NCBI GenBank assembly: GCA_033819885.1
Contig: JAQYUZ010000003.1
Span: 620,001-684,000, forward strand
From: Microbotryomycetes sp. JL201
Taxonomy: Eukaryota; Basidiomycota; Microbotryomycetes
Direction of reading: 5' to 3'
Length of the DNA stretch: 64,000 nt
Shown one piece after another: positions 34,853 through 46,286 of the stretch (position 1 is the stretch's first letter; each line of letters begins with the position of its first letter). A program made the position numbers and the translations under genes. The notes below the pieces were generated by a model that was not told where the DNA came from, did not search any database, and saw nothing but the letters and a program-made list of their open reading frames with translations.

Positions 34853-36118
34853 ATGGCACGACCAAGACGTGCATCTTCTTCATCAGGTGGCTCTCTCCCA
34901 TTCCTGACCATGACATCCTCGTCATCGTACACGGATCCTGCAAGCTCGTCGGCTTCCTCATCGACGTACGATTCCGACCTGTGGTCGCGCGCATCATCGA
35001 GCGTGTCGCCAGCATCGTCGATCGGCTCATCGCCTGCATTCCAGCCGAAAGACCCATTCAGCAGTCCGGTGCTCGACCTGCTGAGCCTCGATGGACCTGC
35101 ATCAGCAAATCGGCCGCGCCAACCGAACCAGACGGCCCGCTCGGCTTACGCGGCGTCAATCATCCGTAACGAGGCGTACGCGCTCCTTGCTCTCGCATCC
35201 AGGCTTGCTCCTGCTGCTCATCCCGTCGTCGATCGCGAAGACACGATCGATGACAGCAGCCTGCCTTCGACCGACGCCGGGTCGAGCTCGGACGAGGCTG
35301 GCTCGCCCACAATCAACTCTGCATTCTCAGAGTCCCGCACAAACCAAAGCTTCAATCATGTGGTAGACATGCTCAGCGGCTTGCCGGCTCACGGCAAAGT
35401 GATCGTGACCGGCATCGGGAAAAGCGGAATCGCAGCGCGCAAGATGGTGGCAACATTCAATTCTCTCGGTCAGCTGCTCACCGGAAAGAGTAGCGAGCAC
35501 ACGAACTGACTCTTCATTGGCATATCTAGGTATTCCATCGGCGTTTATGCATCCTGTCGAGGCGCTGCACGGCGACCTGGGTTGCATCTGCCCGTGCTCG
35601 CCGTCAATGCCTTGCGACGCTCTCCTGCTCATCTCACACTCGGGTGCAACCGCCGAGCTCATGCGGCTGCTGCCCATCGTCCGACCACGAGTGAGGCATC
35701 TCGTTGCCGTCACGCGCGACCCTGAATCAGTGCTAGCACGTGCATGTGGCGGCTGGTTGGACGCAGGAACGGGTGCCTACGTCGGTCCTACACGAGACGG
35801 TGGCCACAAGTACACTGACGAGGCAGACTCGCTTCTACCGGCACCAACGAGCTCGGTGGTCTGCGTGCTTGCGATCGGAGACGCATTGGGCTTGACACTC
35901 AGCCGTCTCAGGATAGGCTGGGACAAGGACGGCAAAGGTCGAAGGGCGGACTTTTTCAGATGTCACCCTGGAGGGCAACTTGGCATAGAAGTAAGTCGTC
36001 CCGTACTTGTTGCTGTTGCGCCACTTGCTGACTCCTTTCGCTGCAGCTCGGACGAGAAGGTAGAGGACTGGAGCCGGCAAATGCAACTTCGGCGCCTGTT
36101 CCGACTCAAGCCGCTTAG
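34853..36118 (+). CDS. KpsF/GutQ-type SIS sugar-phosphate isomerase
   Basis: The SIS domain resembles arabinose-5-phosphate isomerases, which interconvert ketose and aldose phosphates. The start is ATG 34853. The first 100 residues are Ser-rich and probably disordered (SSSSYTDPASSSASSSTYDS). The domain begins NHVVDMLSGLPAHGKVIVTG and GIGKSGIAARKMVATFNSLG; an intron at about 35469-35530 follows. Then come PVEALHGDLG, LLLISHSGATAELMRLLP and VRHLVAVTRDPESVLAR. TSSVVCVLAIGDALGLTLSR and ADFFRCHPGGQLGIE end the domain. The CBS pair of bacterial KpsF is absent. A last short exon (LGREGRGLEPANATSAP) reaches the TAG at 36116-36118. Fungi lack lipopolysaccharide, so the true substrate is unknown. Confidence 0.82.
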
Positions 36119-36457
36119 AGCGCGCATCGTCAGTATAAATCGAGCGCAAAAGAGGCGTTCAAGCACCTCCATACAGTGTTCAAATGTCGTCAATATCGTG
36201 TCGTATCAACAAAGCCGGGCTAAATGTAAATTCCCGGTCTCCGCATTAGAATTACCTTTCTTTCTTCTCTACATTCGGCAGTAAATCCAGACAATACCGC
36301 ATGCCTTTCTTGAGCAATGTAGCTTTTTCACATTTGAATGTCACATGCGTCGCTCGGGCCCCTACCAAGCTCGGAGATGGGCAAACAGTCGCGCCGGCCG
36401 GCCGGCCGCGGTTTGCAGCGTTTGGCTTTCGAACACGTTCGCGCTCCAACGAGAGAA
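36119..36457. other. Intergenic region upstream of the MetE-like gene
   Basis: This 339-bp gap lies between two plus-strand genes. It holds a GCCGGCCGGCCG run near 36400 and nothing else I can name. Open frames across it look incidental. Confidence 0.35.
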
Positions 36458-38165
36458 ATGGCACCTACGCAGAACCCAATCATCAACCGCCCCGAGCACG
36501 GTGAGCTTGAGCTACTCTGCTCCTCGACAGCTTTCAAGCACGCTCACCTTGAATGCCCCACTCGTTGTCTGACTCCTGACACACGTGTCCGAATGCGCTC
36601 ATCACCTGTTGCTCTTCATTCAACTGGACTACATTTGCAGTCGGTTCCTTCTTGCGTCCGCAGGAGATCCACGATGCCCGCGCCCAATACTTTGCAGGTA
36701 AAATCGACGACGCCGCCCTCCGCAAGGTCGAGGATGCCGCGTGAGTGCTTTGCCAAGGCGTAGTGCCTTTCTCAGTTCCGCGCTCTTGCTGCGAGATGTC
36801 GCTAGCATCTCTTCATTGTCTGATCTTGTCACTCTGTTCCGTATGGCAGCATCAAGACGCTCGTCAAGCAGCAAGAGGATGCCGGCTTGCGCGGCGTCAG
36901 TGATGGCGAGTTCAGGGTGAGTGAAACGCTATATCTCGCACGCGCGCCCTTGTTTACAGACCTTCTGATTGTTTCTCTGACTGAGCAGCGCGAGTACTTT
37001 CACCTCGACTTCTTGAAGCACCTCGGCGGAGTGACCATCTCCAAGAACAAGCTCGTTGAGAAAGACAAGGCCGACGCTGCCCGTAAGCTCCCGCAACAAA
37101 TGAAATTTTCTTTCGCACATCTAAAATTTTTTTAACGTCATTGCGCAGCCCCCCAATTGACCGTCACCGGCAAGCTCAAGCACGTCAAGCCAGTTCAGGT
37201 TGATGACTACCTGTTTGTCAAGTCTTGTCTCTCCCACACAAAGAGCGAGGTCAAGGTTGCCATCCCTTCGCCTACCATGGTCCACTTCCGTGGTGGTCGT
37301 GCCTCGATCGACATCGAGTCGTGTGAGCAAATTCGTCAGAAACCGCACATTTTCTGTCCCGCCGTGACTGACGTCGATGATGATTTGTAGACCCCAACAT
37401 TGACGAATTCTTTGAGGATTTGGCTGCCGTCTACCGCGAGGAGATCGCTCAGCTCGCCAAGGCTGGAGTGAGTCTCATCAGGTTCAGATCGTGAAGTCGA
37501 GCGCTGACCGAGCACTTCACGAAAACAGTGCAAGTACATCCAGCTCGACGACACTAATTTGGCTTATCTCTGCGTGAGTTCTGAGGTGTCGACCTGTTCA
37601 AACTTAGTTCTCTGACTTAATGGTCGAACGAATGCTGTAGTCGGACGAGATGCGCGCCGCCGCCGAGGCCCGCGGTGAAGACGTACAGCAGCTGCCCAAG
37701 CAGTACGCCGCTTTGATCAACGCCGCCCTGCGCGACAAACCTGCCGACATGACGGCCGCCATTCACTTGTGCCGCGGCAACTTCCGCTCGCGCCATTTTG
37801 CCGCTGGAGGCTACGAACCCGTTGCCGAAGTTTTGCTCAAAGAGTTGAACGTCGATGCCTACTTGCTCGAGTACGACGATGAGCGTTCTGGTGGTTTTGA
37901 GCCTTTGCGTCACTTGCCAAAGGGCCACAAGACGATTCACCTCGGCCTCATCTCGACAAAGACTTCAAAGCTCGAAGACAAGCAGGAAGTCATTGCACGC
38001 ATCCGCGAGGCCGCCAAGTTTGCACCTCTCGAGCAATTGTCACTCGGTCCTCAATGCGGTTTCGCTTCGACTGTGCATGGCAACGAGATTACTGATGAAG
38101 TTCAATGGGCCAAGATCAAGCTGTGCCAGGAGATTGTTGAAGAAGTGTGGGGCAAGCAGGAGTGA
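36458..38165 (+). CDS. Short MetE-like (cobalamin-independent methionine synthase fold) protein
   Basis: This belongs to the MetE C-terminal-domain family (COG0620 type), but is only about 400 residues, so it lacks the N-terminal domain of true MetE. The start is ATG 36458 (MAPTQNPIINRPEH); an intron of about 140 nt joins in phase to VGSFLRPQEIHDARAQYFAG. Six further exons give KQQEDAGLRGVSDGEFR, KYIQLDDTNLAYLC and the zinc-site residues AIHLCRGNFRSRHF (His-x-Cys) and LSLGPQCGFAS (Cys). These ligands match those of MetE, so metal binding is likely kept. It ends EEVWGKQE with TGA at 38165. The methyl donor and acceptor cannot be told from sequence. Confidence 0.82.
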
Positions 38166-38592
38166 TTGAAGAGTATGCGAAACTTGCATGGTGCGTCTCC
38201 TTGTTTCAACAAAAAGGGGCAGTGATGAGTCCCAACGAACTCGACCTTTCAACAGTGGTTGTTGTATTTTATTGCCTCTCGCATACCTTTGGAAAGCCCG
38301 TGTCTGAATGTGGGCTAGCAGTCAGGCTCGGGAAATCTGCCGAGCTCGAGACAAGGGCCAGTCACGTGCCCGACGACTTTGATTGAAATCGTTGCAGATC
38401 GGTGGAGCAGATAACCTTTGTACGTATACTTGTGCTCGTTTTCAGATTGACGACGAATGGGCAGCGGGGGATGTTTGTTCTTGACGCGTCGGGTGTGTGG
38501 AACCGATCAGCACGTTTCGCGAGACGTCAACGCTGGACCAACTTGAGCTTTTTCGAACTTCGCGCGCGAACGTATAGAATCGGACGGGGGCC
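38166..38592. promoter_or_regulatory. Intergenic region upstream of TAZ1
   Basis: This 427-bp gap between two plus-strand genes has a GTCACGTGCC site (CACGTG core at 38363-38368). No gene was recognised. Confidence 0.35.
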
Positions 38593-39860
38593 ATGGCCAT
38601 CCCGTTCATTGTCGGAGCAGGCTCCAAGTTGTTCCTGCAGGCCGGCTGCAACGAGGTCAGGGTCGACGGCTTGGGCCCGTTCGTCGAGCGCATTAAAAGT
38701 CCCCGGGGAGTCGTCACAAGTCAGTCCTTGAAGCCTGTTTGCCCTGGCAAGAGCTCGTTCGTGAGATCCAACACTGATGATGCATACACTGCGATAGTCG
38801 CCAACCATGTTTCAGTGTGCGTCAAAGCGTTGGCGAGGCGTCATTTCACCTTGGTCTGGTAAACGGCTCACGCGCTTTGTTGACGGCCCACGGCCATACG
38901 TTTGCAGCATGGACGAGCCACTCATGTGGGGAATATTGCCTATACATATGTTCTACGACTCGAGGACCGTCAGGTGGACGCTCGGCGCGTCAGACATCAT
39001 GTTCACCCGAAAGTCAGTCTCCGTTGCGAACGCGGAATCAACCGGCCTTGCCTGTCGCAAAGGTGTACCGTATTGACAATGTTGTTCGTGTGCGCGGTCG
39101 GACAGGCTAGACAGTTGGTTCTTTAGAAAAGGTCAGGTGATAGAGACTTTCAGAGGCAAGGGAATATATCAACGAGCGATAGACGAGGCGACAGAGAAGC
39201 TGGACGAGGGCAAATGGGTTCGTTGATCACAGCTGCTGCTCGCCGATCGAACTAAAGCATCGTTGTCTTGCTTGCGGTTAGGTGCACTTGTTTCCAGAAG
39301 GCAAAATCAAACAAGAAAATTTGGAGGACTTGAGGCGATTCAAGTGGGGCGTCAGTCGTATGTTGATGGAGTGCAACGGTGCCAAAGGCGGACAACTCCC
39401 TCTCATCATTCCAATATGGATCCAAGGTGAGACAGTCGAGGTGCTAGGCAGATACTTATCTGAGCCCGCCGCATCGTAACGCAACGCAGGATTTGAGCAA
39501 GTCATGGACGAAGAGCGCGGGTTCCCCAAATTTTTGCCTCGCGTTGGCAAGAACGTTCAGATCATCATTGGCGAGCCGATCAATGACCGGATAGAGCCGC
39601 TCATTGAAGAGTACCGACGCAAATTCCCAAAACCATGGCGACCGGTCACTTATAGCCGGGACGTGCAGGCAGACTTGAGAGATGAGCCTGACGATCTGGC
39701 ACGGTTGCGATCCAAGATGGCCGCCGTCATGCGGGAAGAGGTGATGAAACTAGGTGCCAGGGCCGAGGCGCAACTAAAGAGACCACCAGATCGCATCAAA
39801 TGGGGCTTTTTGCCAACGAGCGAGGTCTCTGCTGGCAGTGTCACTAGTGTAGAAGCGTAG
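38593..39860 (+). CDS. TAZ1: Tafazzin, cardiolipin transacylase
   Basis: Tafazzin remodels cardiolipin acyl chains in mitochondrial membranes. The start is ATG 38593 (MAIPFIVGAGSKLFLQAG). The exon order gives SPRGVVT, then a 19-nt exon at 38798-38816, then MDEPLMWGILPIHMFYD; together they read VVTIANHVSVMDEPLMWG, the acyltransferase HX4D motif with its His in the microexon. Flanking introns are 78 nt (GTCAGT donor) and 91 nt (GTGCGT donor). Next come WTLGASDIMFTRK, LDSWFFRKGQVIETFRGKG and HLFPEGKIKQ, the second conserved motif, then LPLIIPIWIQGFEQVMDEE. The C-terminus is charged and ends SVTSVEA at 39860. All junction phases agree. Confidence 0.92.
38798..38816 (+). other. TAZ1: 19-nt microexon of TAZ1
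   Basis: The exon TCGCCAACCATGTTTCAGT is bounded by ..GATAG and GTGCGT. It encodes the N-H-V-S-V part of the catalytic motif; the motif's Asp is in the next exon. Skipping it would shift the frame and delete the active-site His. Confidence 0.85.
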
Positions 39861-40470
39861 CATGAGTGTTGTATAACCTTCGACCGGGAGTGCAAAACGC
39901 CACGATCGCTGTGAAGACAGGGGCTTGCTTGAACCGAAAGGCGTATCGCACGCAATTAGTGCATAAGTGAAAATGTCGCATCTGTCGCGTCTCACTGTGT
40001 CAATGCAGAAACATGACTTTGCTTCGGTGCCTCGTCGGGAATTCTTCGCTCTCCATCTGACACGATTGCCGTCACTGCGGCGCTTGCTGCACCCTTGTGC
40101 CGCTCGTTTGAGCGTCTGTGACCCTTGTGCAAGCGCAACGGTCGGAGCAAGCACAGAAGCCGCGTCGGGGCGCGGTTGTCCCAACTCGGCTTTGCGGCGT
40201 CTTGCCGCCTGAACTCGTTCACAGTCATGTGAGTCGCTCGTTCCCGGCTCAGACGGCCAAACAAAAATTTCTGGAGCTGCTCTGGCTGTCCCCTGGGGCC
40301 GCTGCGAGGCTTGCGGACGTGTATTTCGCGTGCGGAAGTTGATCGGTCACGGCGTCGACGCCGCAGCACGCCTTGCACAGCCTCACAGCGCCGCTCGCGC
40401 GCTCTACGAGCAGATGCAACGGTGTCCTCGACCGTTAAACTCGACATCGGCAGCGATCCAACGCTAACAG
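39861..40470. other. Intergenic region TAZ1 / PP2C gene
   Basis: This 610-bp gap has overlapping open frames on both strands (for example minus 39992-40576), but none shows a known domain or good start context. It most likely holds the TAZ1 3' end and the PP2C promoter and leader. Confidence 0.35.
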
Positions 40471-42391
40471 ATGGCCTCGTGGGGCGTGTGCAGGTCCAAA
40501 TCCCCAAAGAGTCTCTCGTCGCTCGCGTCCACCCTGGCGCTCTCGAGCATCTCGAGAGCCCGCACAACAGGCACAAATGCGATCAGGTATACCATCAGGC
40601 TCCCCGATGGTCGCTCCACGATCGTTGTAACGCAAGCGCGGGCCGCGTCGGCGGCAGCCACTTCGCCCGTCGGATCTTCATCAGCACCAAGTGGGTCTGC
40701 CAGGACAACAGGCTCCAACCCCAGGGAGGGCACCGCTCTGTTGAGATCATCTGGAACGGCTGCCAGCTCAACAATCTCGTCAAGGACCTTGCATACGTCG
40801 TCCCGCTCGGCGCACCAGCAACCGCTCGCGGCAAATTCCTCGTCAAACGGCATCGTCAACCCGCTCATTGCACATAACGCATGTCCATCCCACGCAGACG
40901 GACCGTCGTACAGCGGCCGCTCGTCACCTTTGTCGTCGTCTGAAGGCTCGCTACTGTTGACGCCACACCCCGTATCTGTAGGCAACGCCGCCGCGGCCAC
41001 ACCGAGCGACCCTTCGGCGTCATCGACTACAGGTACAACTTCATCGTCTTCAAATTCCAAGGAGACTACGGTCGACCGTGCAACCTTGTTCGGTTCGAGC
41101 GCTTCGGCGTCGTATCCGAGCCAGGCGCTGCCCACATTCTTTGGCGCATCGCTCAATGTGGCACGACGGAGTAACCTTGTGTTCAGGAACGGCGCGTACG
41201 GCATACCCAAGATTCCGGTCGACGATAAAGGCAAGGAAAAGGCTGCTGCGATGGCGGAGGCAGAAGAGACAAACAACATCGACCTGCCTCTGAGCGTCTC
41301 TGTTGGCGAGGATGCAGTCAGTCCTTTTTCCTGCGTGGTCAACTCGAGGAGACTGACGCTGGCGGCATCATAGTACTTTCTTCGCGCAGATTCGCTTGGC
41401 GTCGCCGACGGAGTTGGTGGCTGGTCTCGCCATGCAGGGGCAAACCCTGCACGCTGGTCTCGCAAGCTGATGCATCGTCAGTCGCGCTCGTTGGCGCTCA
41501 TTCCCATATACTGACCTACATTTATCCCAGACTGTTCGTCCGAACTGGCGCGTTATGACAATGTCGACGACGAACTATTTTTGCGGTATTACGAAGTAGA
41601 CCCTGTCGAGGTCCTGCAGGTGGCATTTGAGAAGAGCTTGTCCGAGTGCAAGGAAGAGGTGAGTAGTCATCCTGATGCTTGAGCAGGATCGCAGCTCACG
41701 GTCCGGCGAGTGCAGGGTATCGTCGGATCTTCGACTGCACTTCTTGCCGTGCTCAGGAACGATGAGCTCAGGCTAGCCAACATGGGAGACTGCACTTGCT
41801 CGTTAGTCCGACTCTCGCCACGACACGCAAACGCTGACCTCGTCCCCTTTTTGCAGCGTGATTCGAGGAAACGACTACATTTTCCGGTCTGAAGAGCAAC
41901 AGCATGCATTCAACTATCCAGTACAGATTGGAACAAACTCGAAAGACACGCCTACGAAGAATGCACAACGGTTCAACATCAAAGTCCAGAAAGACGACGT
42001 GAGCCGCCAGCGTGCAAGATTTGCCGAGGGAGAATGACTGACAGAGTGCCCCCAGATTGTCATCCTCTCGTCCGACGGATTGCTCGACAACATCTTTGAT
42101 TACGATCTGCTTGAGGAAGTCAACCGATTCGTCGCGGCGTCAAGAGGCGGTTCCAGCAGCTCGCGCCATCCTTCACAGCGTTTCACGCTCAATCGATTTT
42201 CGCCTCAAGCCGTCTCTGAAGCTCTCAGTCGACGAGCTCAATCCGTATATGAAGATCCTCATGCGGTCGCTAGTCCGTTCCAGCAGCGAGCAGTCGAAGA
42301 GGGTATTTACTTTACAGGCGGCAAGCGGGATGACATTACGACCGTTGTCGCCGTTGTTGGTGAACTCGAACCGAGTGCAGACCGCCGGTAA
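40471..42391 (+). CDS. PTC7: PTC7-type PP2C protein phosphatase
   Basis: PTC7-class PP2C phosphatases work in mitochondria; in yeast Ptc7 activates coenzyme Q synthesis. The start is ATG 40471 (MASWGVCRSKSPKSLSSLAS); the Ser/Arg-rich, acid-free opening looks like a mitochondrial presequence. A Ser/Thr-rich spacer of about 200 residues precedes the domain. After a GTCAGT-donor intron comes YFLRADSLGVADGVGGWSRH with the metal-binding Asp. Later exons give GIVGSSTALLAVL, RLANMGDCTCSVIRGNDY, IVILSSDGLLDNIFDYDLLE and GGKRDDITTVVAVVGELE, all PP2C motifs with their Asp residues intact. It ends at TAA 42391. The phosphatase call is firm; the PTC7 subclass rests on the ADGVGGW motif and the leader. 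Confidence 0.85.
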
Positions 42392-42662
42392 CATGTTGCT
42401 CGAGCGTCCATCTCCCATCCAGAAGCATCACTAGTTTTGTTCTTAGACTGTTCACGTCTCGGTTGTCGTTTTTCTTTTCCCTCTTCTGAAGCATGTTGTG
42501 TGTACTTTTCGTCGTTTGTCTTTCCTTCTCGTCAGTGCAATCAATACAGGATGCCTACAGACTAGCTTCCGTGGGTTTCTCAGGCTTTGCTATTTACAAC
42601 GTTGGGCTTAACCCCAAGCTTGTTCGTCCCGTATCTCTGAATTGCTACATTGCCCAAGCTAG

Positions 42663-43059
42663 TCATTCCTGCTCCCACTTTGCGCGTTGTCTCTTTGCAC
42701 CTTCATGCTCTCCCATTTTGGTCGGCAACAACCTCAACTCGCCAGGCACGGCAGTGAATGCTCTTGCGGCAGAGGCGATGCCGAACGTGCTCATAATGAC
42801 GACGAGCCCTATCAATGGGTATGCTTCTACGGGAACGAACTTGGAAAATCGCTGCATGGCGATACGGACGAAGCGTGTGTAAGGTTTGATTCGCCAATGA
42901 AACGGGGTGCGGACTTGCCTCTGACATGGTGTAGTGAGGTGGTTCGACGGCTCGCGGTACGGTTGAAGCGTACCTTTGAGCTGTATTCCTCGTCGTAGAG
43001 CTAACCCGTGATGAGCGGGCAAAACCGAGTGCCAGACGTCGGGTGGCGAACGAGGTCAT
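42663..43059 (-). CDS. B12D/NDUFA4-like small mitochondrial protein (copy A)
   Basis: From ATG 43059 the N-terminus MTSFATRRLALGFARSSRVS is Arg/Ser-rich without acids, a typical mitochondrial presequence. An intron starting GTACGC and ending GTCAGAG rejoins in phase to give NTAQRQVRTPFHWRIKPY. The mature part, QRFSKFVPVEAYPLIGLVVI, then MSTFGIASAARAFTAVPGEL and RLLP, has one membrane helix with the E-x-Y/T-P-L-I and L-R-L-x-P marks of the B12D / complex I-IV NDUFA4-like family. About 115 residues. Another member lies at 46287-46844 beyond PAL. The family call rests on pattern memory, so moderate confidence. Confidence 0.65.
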
Positions 43060-43475
43060 TGTCAGGAGTGGTATTGGGATTTGTTGTATCGCTCTGGCAG
43101 ATCAACTGTTGAGATTGAAAGAAAAAGGAAGGAAACACGGCCGTGAACGCGGTTCTTATAGCTCTGCACTTGGTGTCCGAAGGCGTCCGCAACCGAACGC
43201 GAAGCTCTGCGAAGCTCGCTGAACAAGCGTCAGAAGGCTTCGCCGACCTACTCGCAAACTGTTCTTCTGCATTTTGTACACACTCAAAAGGGATTCTCGT
43301 CACTCTGACGGACCATTTTTTAGAGGCTCACGAGGCGGCTTTATCGGTCAAGAACGAGAATCTTTCCAAAATGCTCACTTCACTACAAATGACGACTACA
43401 ACAAGTGACCTTCAATCGAAACCCTACGCTTGTGCAAATTGCGAAACCCTACGCTTGTGCAAATTGCGAGACCCA
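43060..43475. other. Spacer between PAL 3' end and copy A start
   Basis: This 416-bp gap lies between two minus-strand genes and should hold the PAL 3' UTR and the promoter of copy A. It includes the tandem repeat at 43417-43466. No gene was recognised. Confidence 0.4.
43417..43466. repeat. Perfect 25-bp tandem duplication
   Basis: Two identical 25-bp copies lie head to tail at 43417-43441 and 43442-43466, each starting CGAAACCCTACGCTTG, with a third partial match (CGAGACCC) after. They sit 9 bp beyond the PAL stop codon, in its presumed 3' UTR. Confidence 0.9.
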
Positions 43476-45842
43476 TCAGTGCATCATGTCAACCAAGATC
43501 GTGTTCATCTTGCCCGACTTGATGCTGTCGTAAATCTTTGAAACACCAAGACCAACAGTCTGCTCTTGCTTGCCGAGGAACACATCACCACGTCGAGCCT
43601 TGACGCCAACCTCCTCACGAACGAACGTGTACAAGGACTTTGTCTTGCCAAGCAAGGCGGCGGTGGGCGAAGTCTTTGCGGTCCAAAACTCGTCGCGAAT
43701 TTGGCGCGTCAAGGCGACGGCTTGGGTCGCGGCTTCTGATTTCCACTTGCCAATCAGCGGCAATGGGTTCTCGGTCGAGGTCGAGGTGGTCAACGCGTCG
43801 ACAACCAGCGACGAAACGTGGGCGAAAGCGTCAACCCATCGAGGTTCCAAGTCGACCGAGGTCGTCTGCTCAAGACGGCGCCAGATGGCCAACGTAACCT
43901 TGCTCGACAACGGAGCGAGCTCCTCCTTTGAAAGAAAGGTGGCGAAAGTGGTTTCGAGGCCAGAAGCGACGGCTGGGTTGAACTTTTCGCGGAACGCAAA
44001 CTCGAGGTAGCGCAAGTCGAGCGCCTGGCAGACGCAGTACAAGTGAGTAGCGAGCAGCATTGACAAGACATCGTTGGCTTCGGCGGTCTTTCGAGCCGAG
44101 ATGAGCGCAAGAGAGTTGACGGCTTGGTTGGCCATCTCGGCTGGCTGAACGTGCGAAGTGACCGGGTTGGCGAGGAAGCCGAGCTCGGACGTGTATGCGG
44201 CCGAGGCAATGTCAAGACCCTTGGTGTGGTACGACGTCGAGGGATCTTCTGCTGCCAAGCACGACGGCAAGCCGCGGTTCATTGAGCAGTTGAGCAACTC
44301 GGTGAGTTGGGCGTAGTTGAGCTTGCCCATTTGCTGTAGGCCGAGGCGAATCTTTTCCATCGCGTTCGAGACGGCCATGGCCTGGAAGTTGCCTCCGTGA
44401 TGAATCTCACCACCCTGGACGTCAATGAGAGGGTTGTCGGTTGTCGAGTTGAGCTCGATCTGAAGGGTCGCGTGTGCCGTGGCCAAATCAGTCAAGATAG
44501 GACCAATCCACTGGGCCGATGTGCGCAGAGGGTAACGGTCCTGTCGCAGGATACCACTGTCGGCTTTGACGAGGACCTCCTCCTCCTTCTGGATTGCGAA
44601 CGAACTTGACTCGAGCATGGTACGAATATTGCGAGCGACTTGGATCTGACCGGGATGAGGGCGAGTGACGTCGTGAATGAATGGGTGGAAAGAGCCGACG
44701 TGGCCGACCATAGCTTCGACAGTCATCGCAGTGACGGCTTGCGACAGCAGCGTGAGGAAATGCGTGTCGTACAAGGCATGAGTGGCAAACGAGGCCGAGA
44801 CGGCAGTTCCGTTGACGAGGCCGAGACCCTCCTTGGGGCCGAGGACGACCTTTTCAATGCCGTGCAGCTTGAGTGCCTCTGGTGCGAGCATTACCTCTGG
44901 CTTGCCCTTGATCGAGGTAACGACTTTGATGTCGGGGTGACCGCAGATGGCGCCAGCGATGTAAGAGAGCTATAGATACACACGTCGTCAGCGACAACGA
45001 GCACGACGCGTGGGTGCAGTGAATGAACACGTACAGGAGACAAGTCGCCCGAGGCTGAGATGGATCCGCGGAGAGGAACGACAGGAGTGATGCCCTCTTT
45101 CAAGAAGCGGATCAAGGTCTCGAGAACAGAGACGCGAACGGCAGAGTGTCCACTGTAGCGAGTTTTACTGTCAGTTGAGTGATAATCGTGAATCGAGACA
45201 ACGGAGCTCACCGAGTGAGCGAGTTGACGCGAATGAGCATCGCTCCGCGAACGACCTCGAGTGGCAACGAGTTTTCGAGACCACGGCCGAGCTCGAACGA
45301 GTCGAACGATGTAGGCAAGACACCGCAGAGCTGGTGCTCGAGCAACGAAATTTGGAGTGCAAGCGGGTCTTCGGTGCGGGTGTCGGCAGACTGCGCACGC
45401 AGAACCGATCGGCGTTAGAATAAACCGGAAAACAAAGGATGCATGCCAACAGACGTACGCCACCAAAGCCAGTCGTAACACCATACACCGAGTTGACCAA
45501 ACGTGACTTGAGGAACTCGACACTTTCGTCGATCCTGTTTTTGATCTCTGGTGCGTCACTAATCTTTGCCTCCTTGCGATGGCGGCCAGCAAGGACGACC
45601 TGCTCGAGCGTGAGCTTGTAGCCGTCGAGGACAACAACGTCCGATTGGTTGGCTGCCAGCATGGCACTTGCCAGCAGCAAGTGGTCGTCGTTCATGGCAG
45701 ATGCCTGGAGCGAGGGGCTGAGCGGCGGTGTGGTCCGCGGAGTGTCGACGAATCGGCGCGGCAGCGACTCTGCGCGTGGCGCCGGCACCTTTGTCGGCAG
45801 CGCCATCGAGGGGACAGTCTGAGGCACAGGAGCAGTCGACAT
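43476..45842 (-). CDS. PAL: Phenylalanine ammonia-lyase
   Basis: PAL deaminates phenylalanine (and in red yeasts also tyrosine) to cinnamate or coumarate, letting the fungus use aromatic amino acids. The start is ATG 45842 ([16 protein letters not shown]). Exon 1 ends [16 protein letters not shown] with the catalytic Tyr loop. Exon 2 begins [20 protein letters not shown]; the LEHQL segment matches the His-Gln selectivity pair of the Rhodotorula enzyme. [14 protein letters not shown] holds the Ala-Ser-Gly triad that cyclises to the MIO cofactor, with an intron directly after. The last long exon contains [45 protein letters not shown] and [18 protein letters not shown], ending VDMMH at 43476. 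Length, about 710 residues, and motif order fit fungal PAL. Confidence 0.95.
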
Positions 45843-46286
45843 GGTCGCTGGACAAGTGTGAGGAAAGATGTGGTAAAAGAAGAGAGAAGAGGCAGGTCAG
45901 AGACCGATGTCCGCTTTTGTGGGCCTCCAAGCAGTCACGCGGTGGGTGGTGGCGCTCAGACGGCAACCCGCGTCGCGGCATGCCGTCTATGCAGAGTCCT
46001 GAGCGCGTCTCTCTCGCCTGACCCATGCGTCTCGCGTCAGAACGACTTTTGCTCCGACGAGCAATATTGATGGGGTGCCTGTTATCGACCATTCGGTCCT
46101 GCGGCATAACCATAGCCTCGTCCAGACAACGGCGAGCCGCCAATGTAGCTTTCATTCCACCCTGAATGTACACATCGACGAAATACATACGGCAGTCAAG
46201 TACTTCATAGTGCAAAGCATGATCAAATCTTGGATGGTGATCTACACACAGGTTGCTTCGGACGCTGAGTCACGTGCCAGCTCAAA
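45843..46286. other. PAL: PAL promoter region
   Basis: This 444-bp gap lies between the PAL ATG and the end of copy B, both minus strand. It should hold the PAL promoter. No TATA box or clear regulatory motif was seen. Confidence 0.4.

Noticed and set aside
36395-36415. GCCGGCCGGCCG run as a regulatory element
   Set aside because: A short GC-rich palindromic run in a GC-rich promoter; nothing links it to a known factor.
39992-40576. Minus-strand open frame (194 codons) before the PP2C gene
   Set aside because: Arg-rich, no domain, overlaps the PP2C start, and competing frames exist on the other strand.
42740-43059. Reading straight through exon 1 of copy A as a 118-residue protein
   Set aside because: The read-through is Arg-rich and loses the membrane helix; splicing restores the family motifs.
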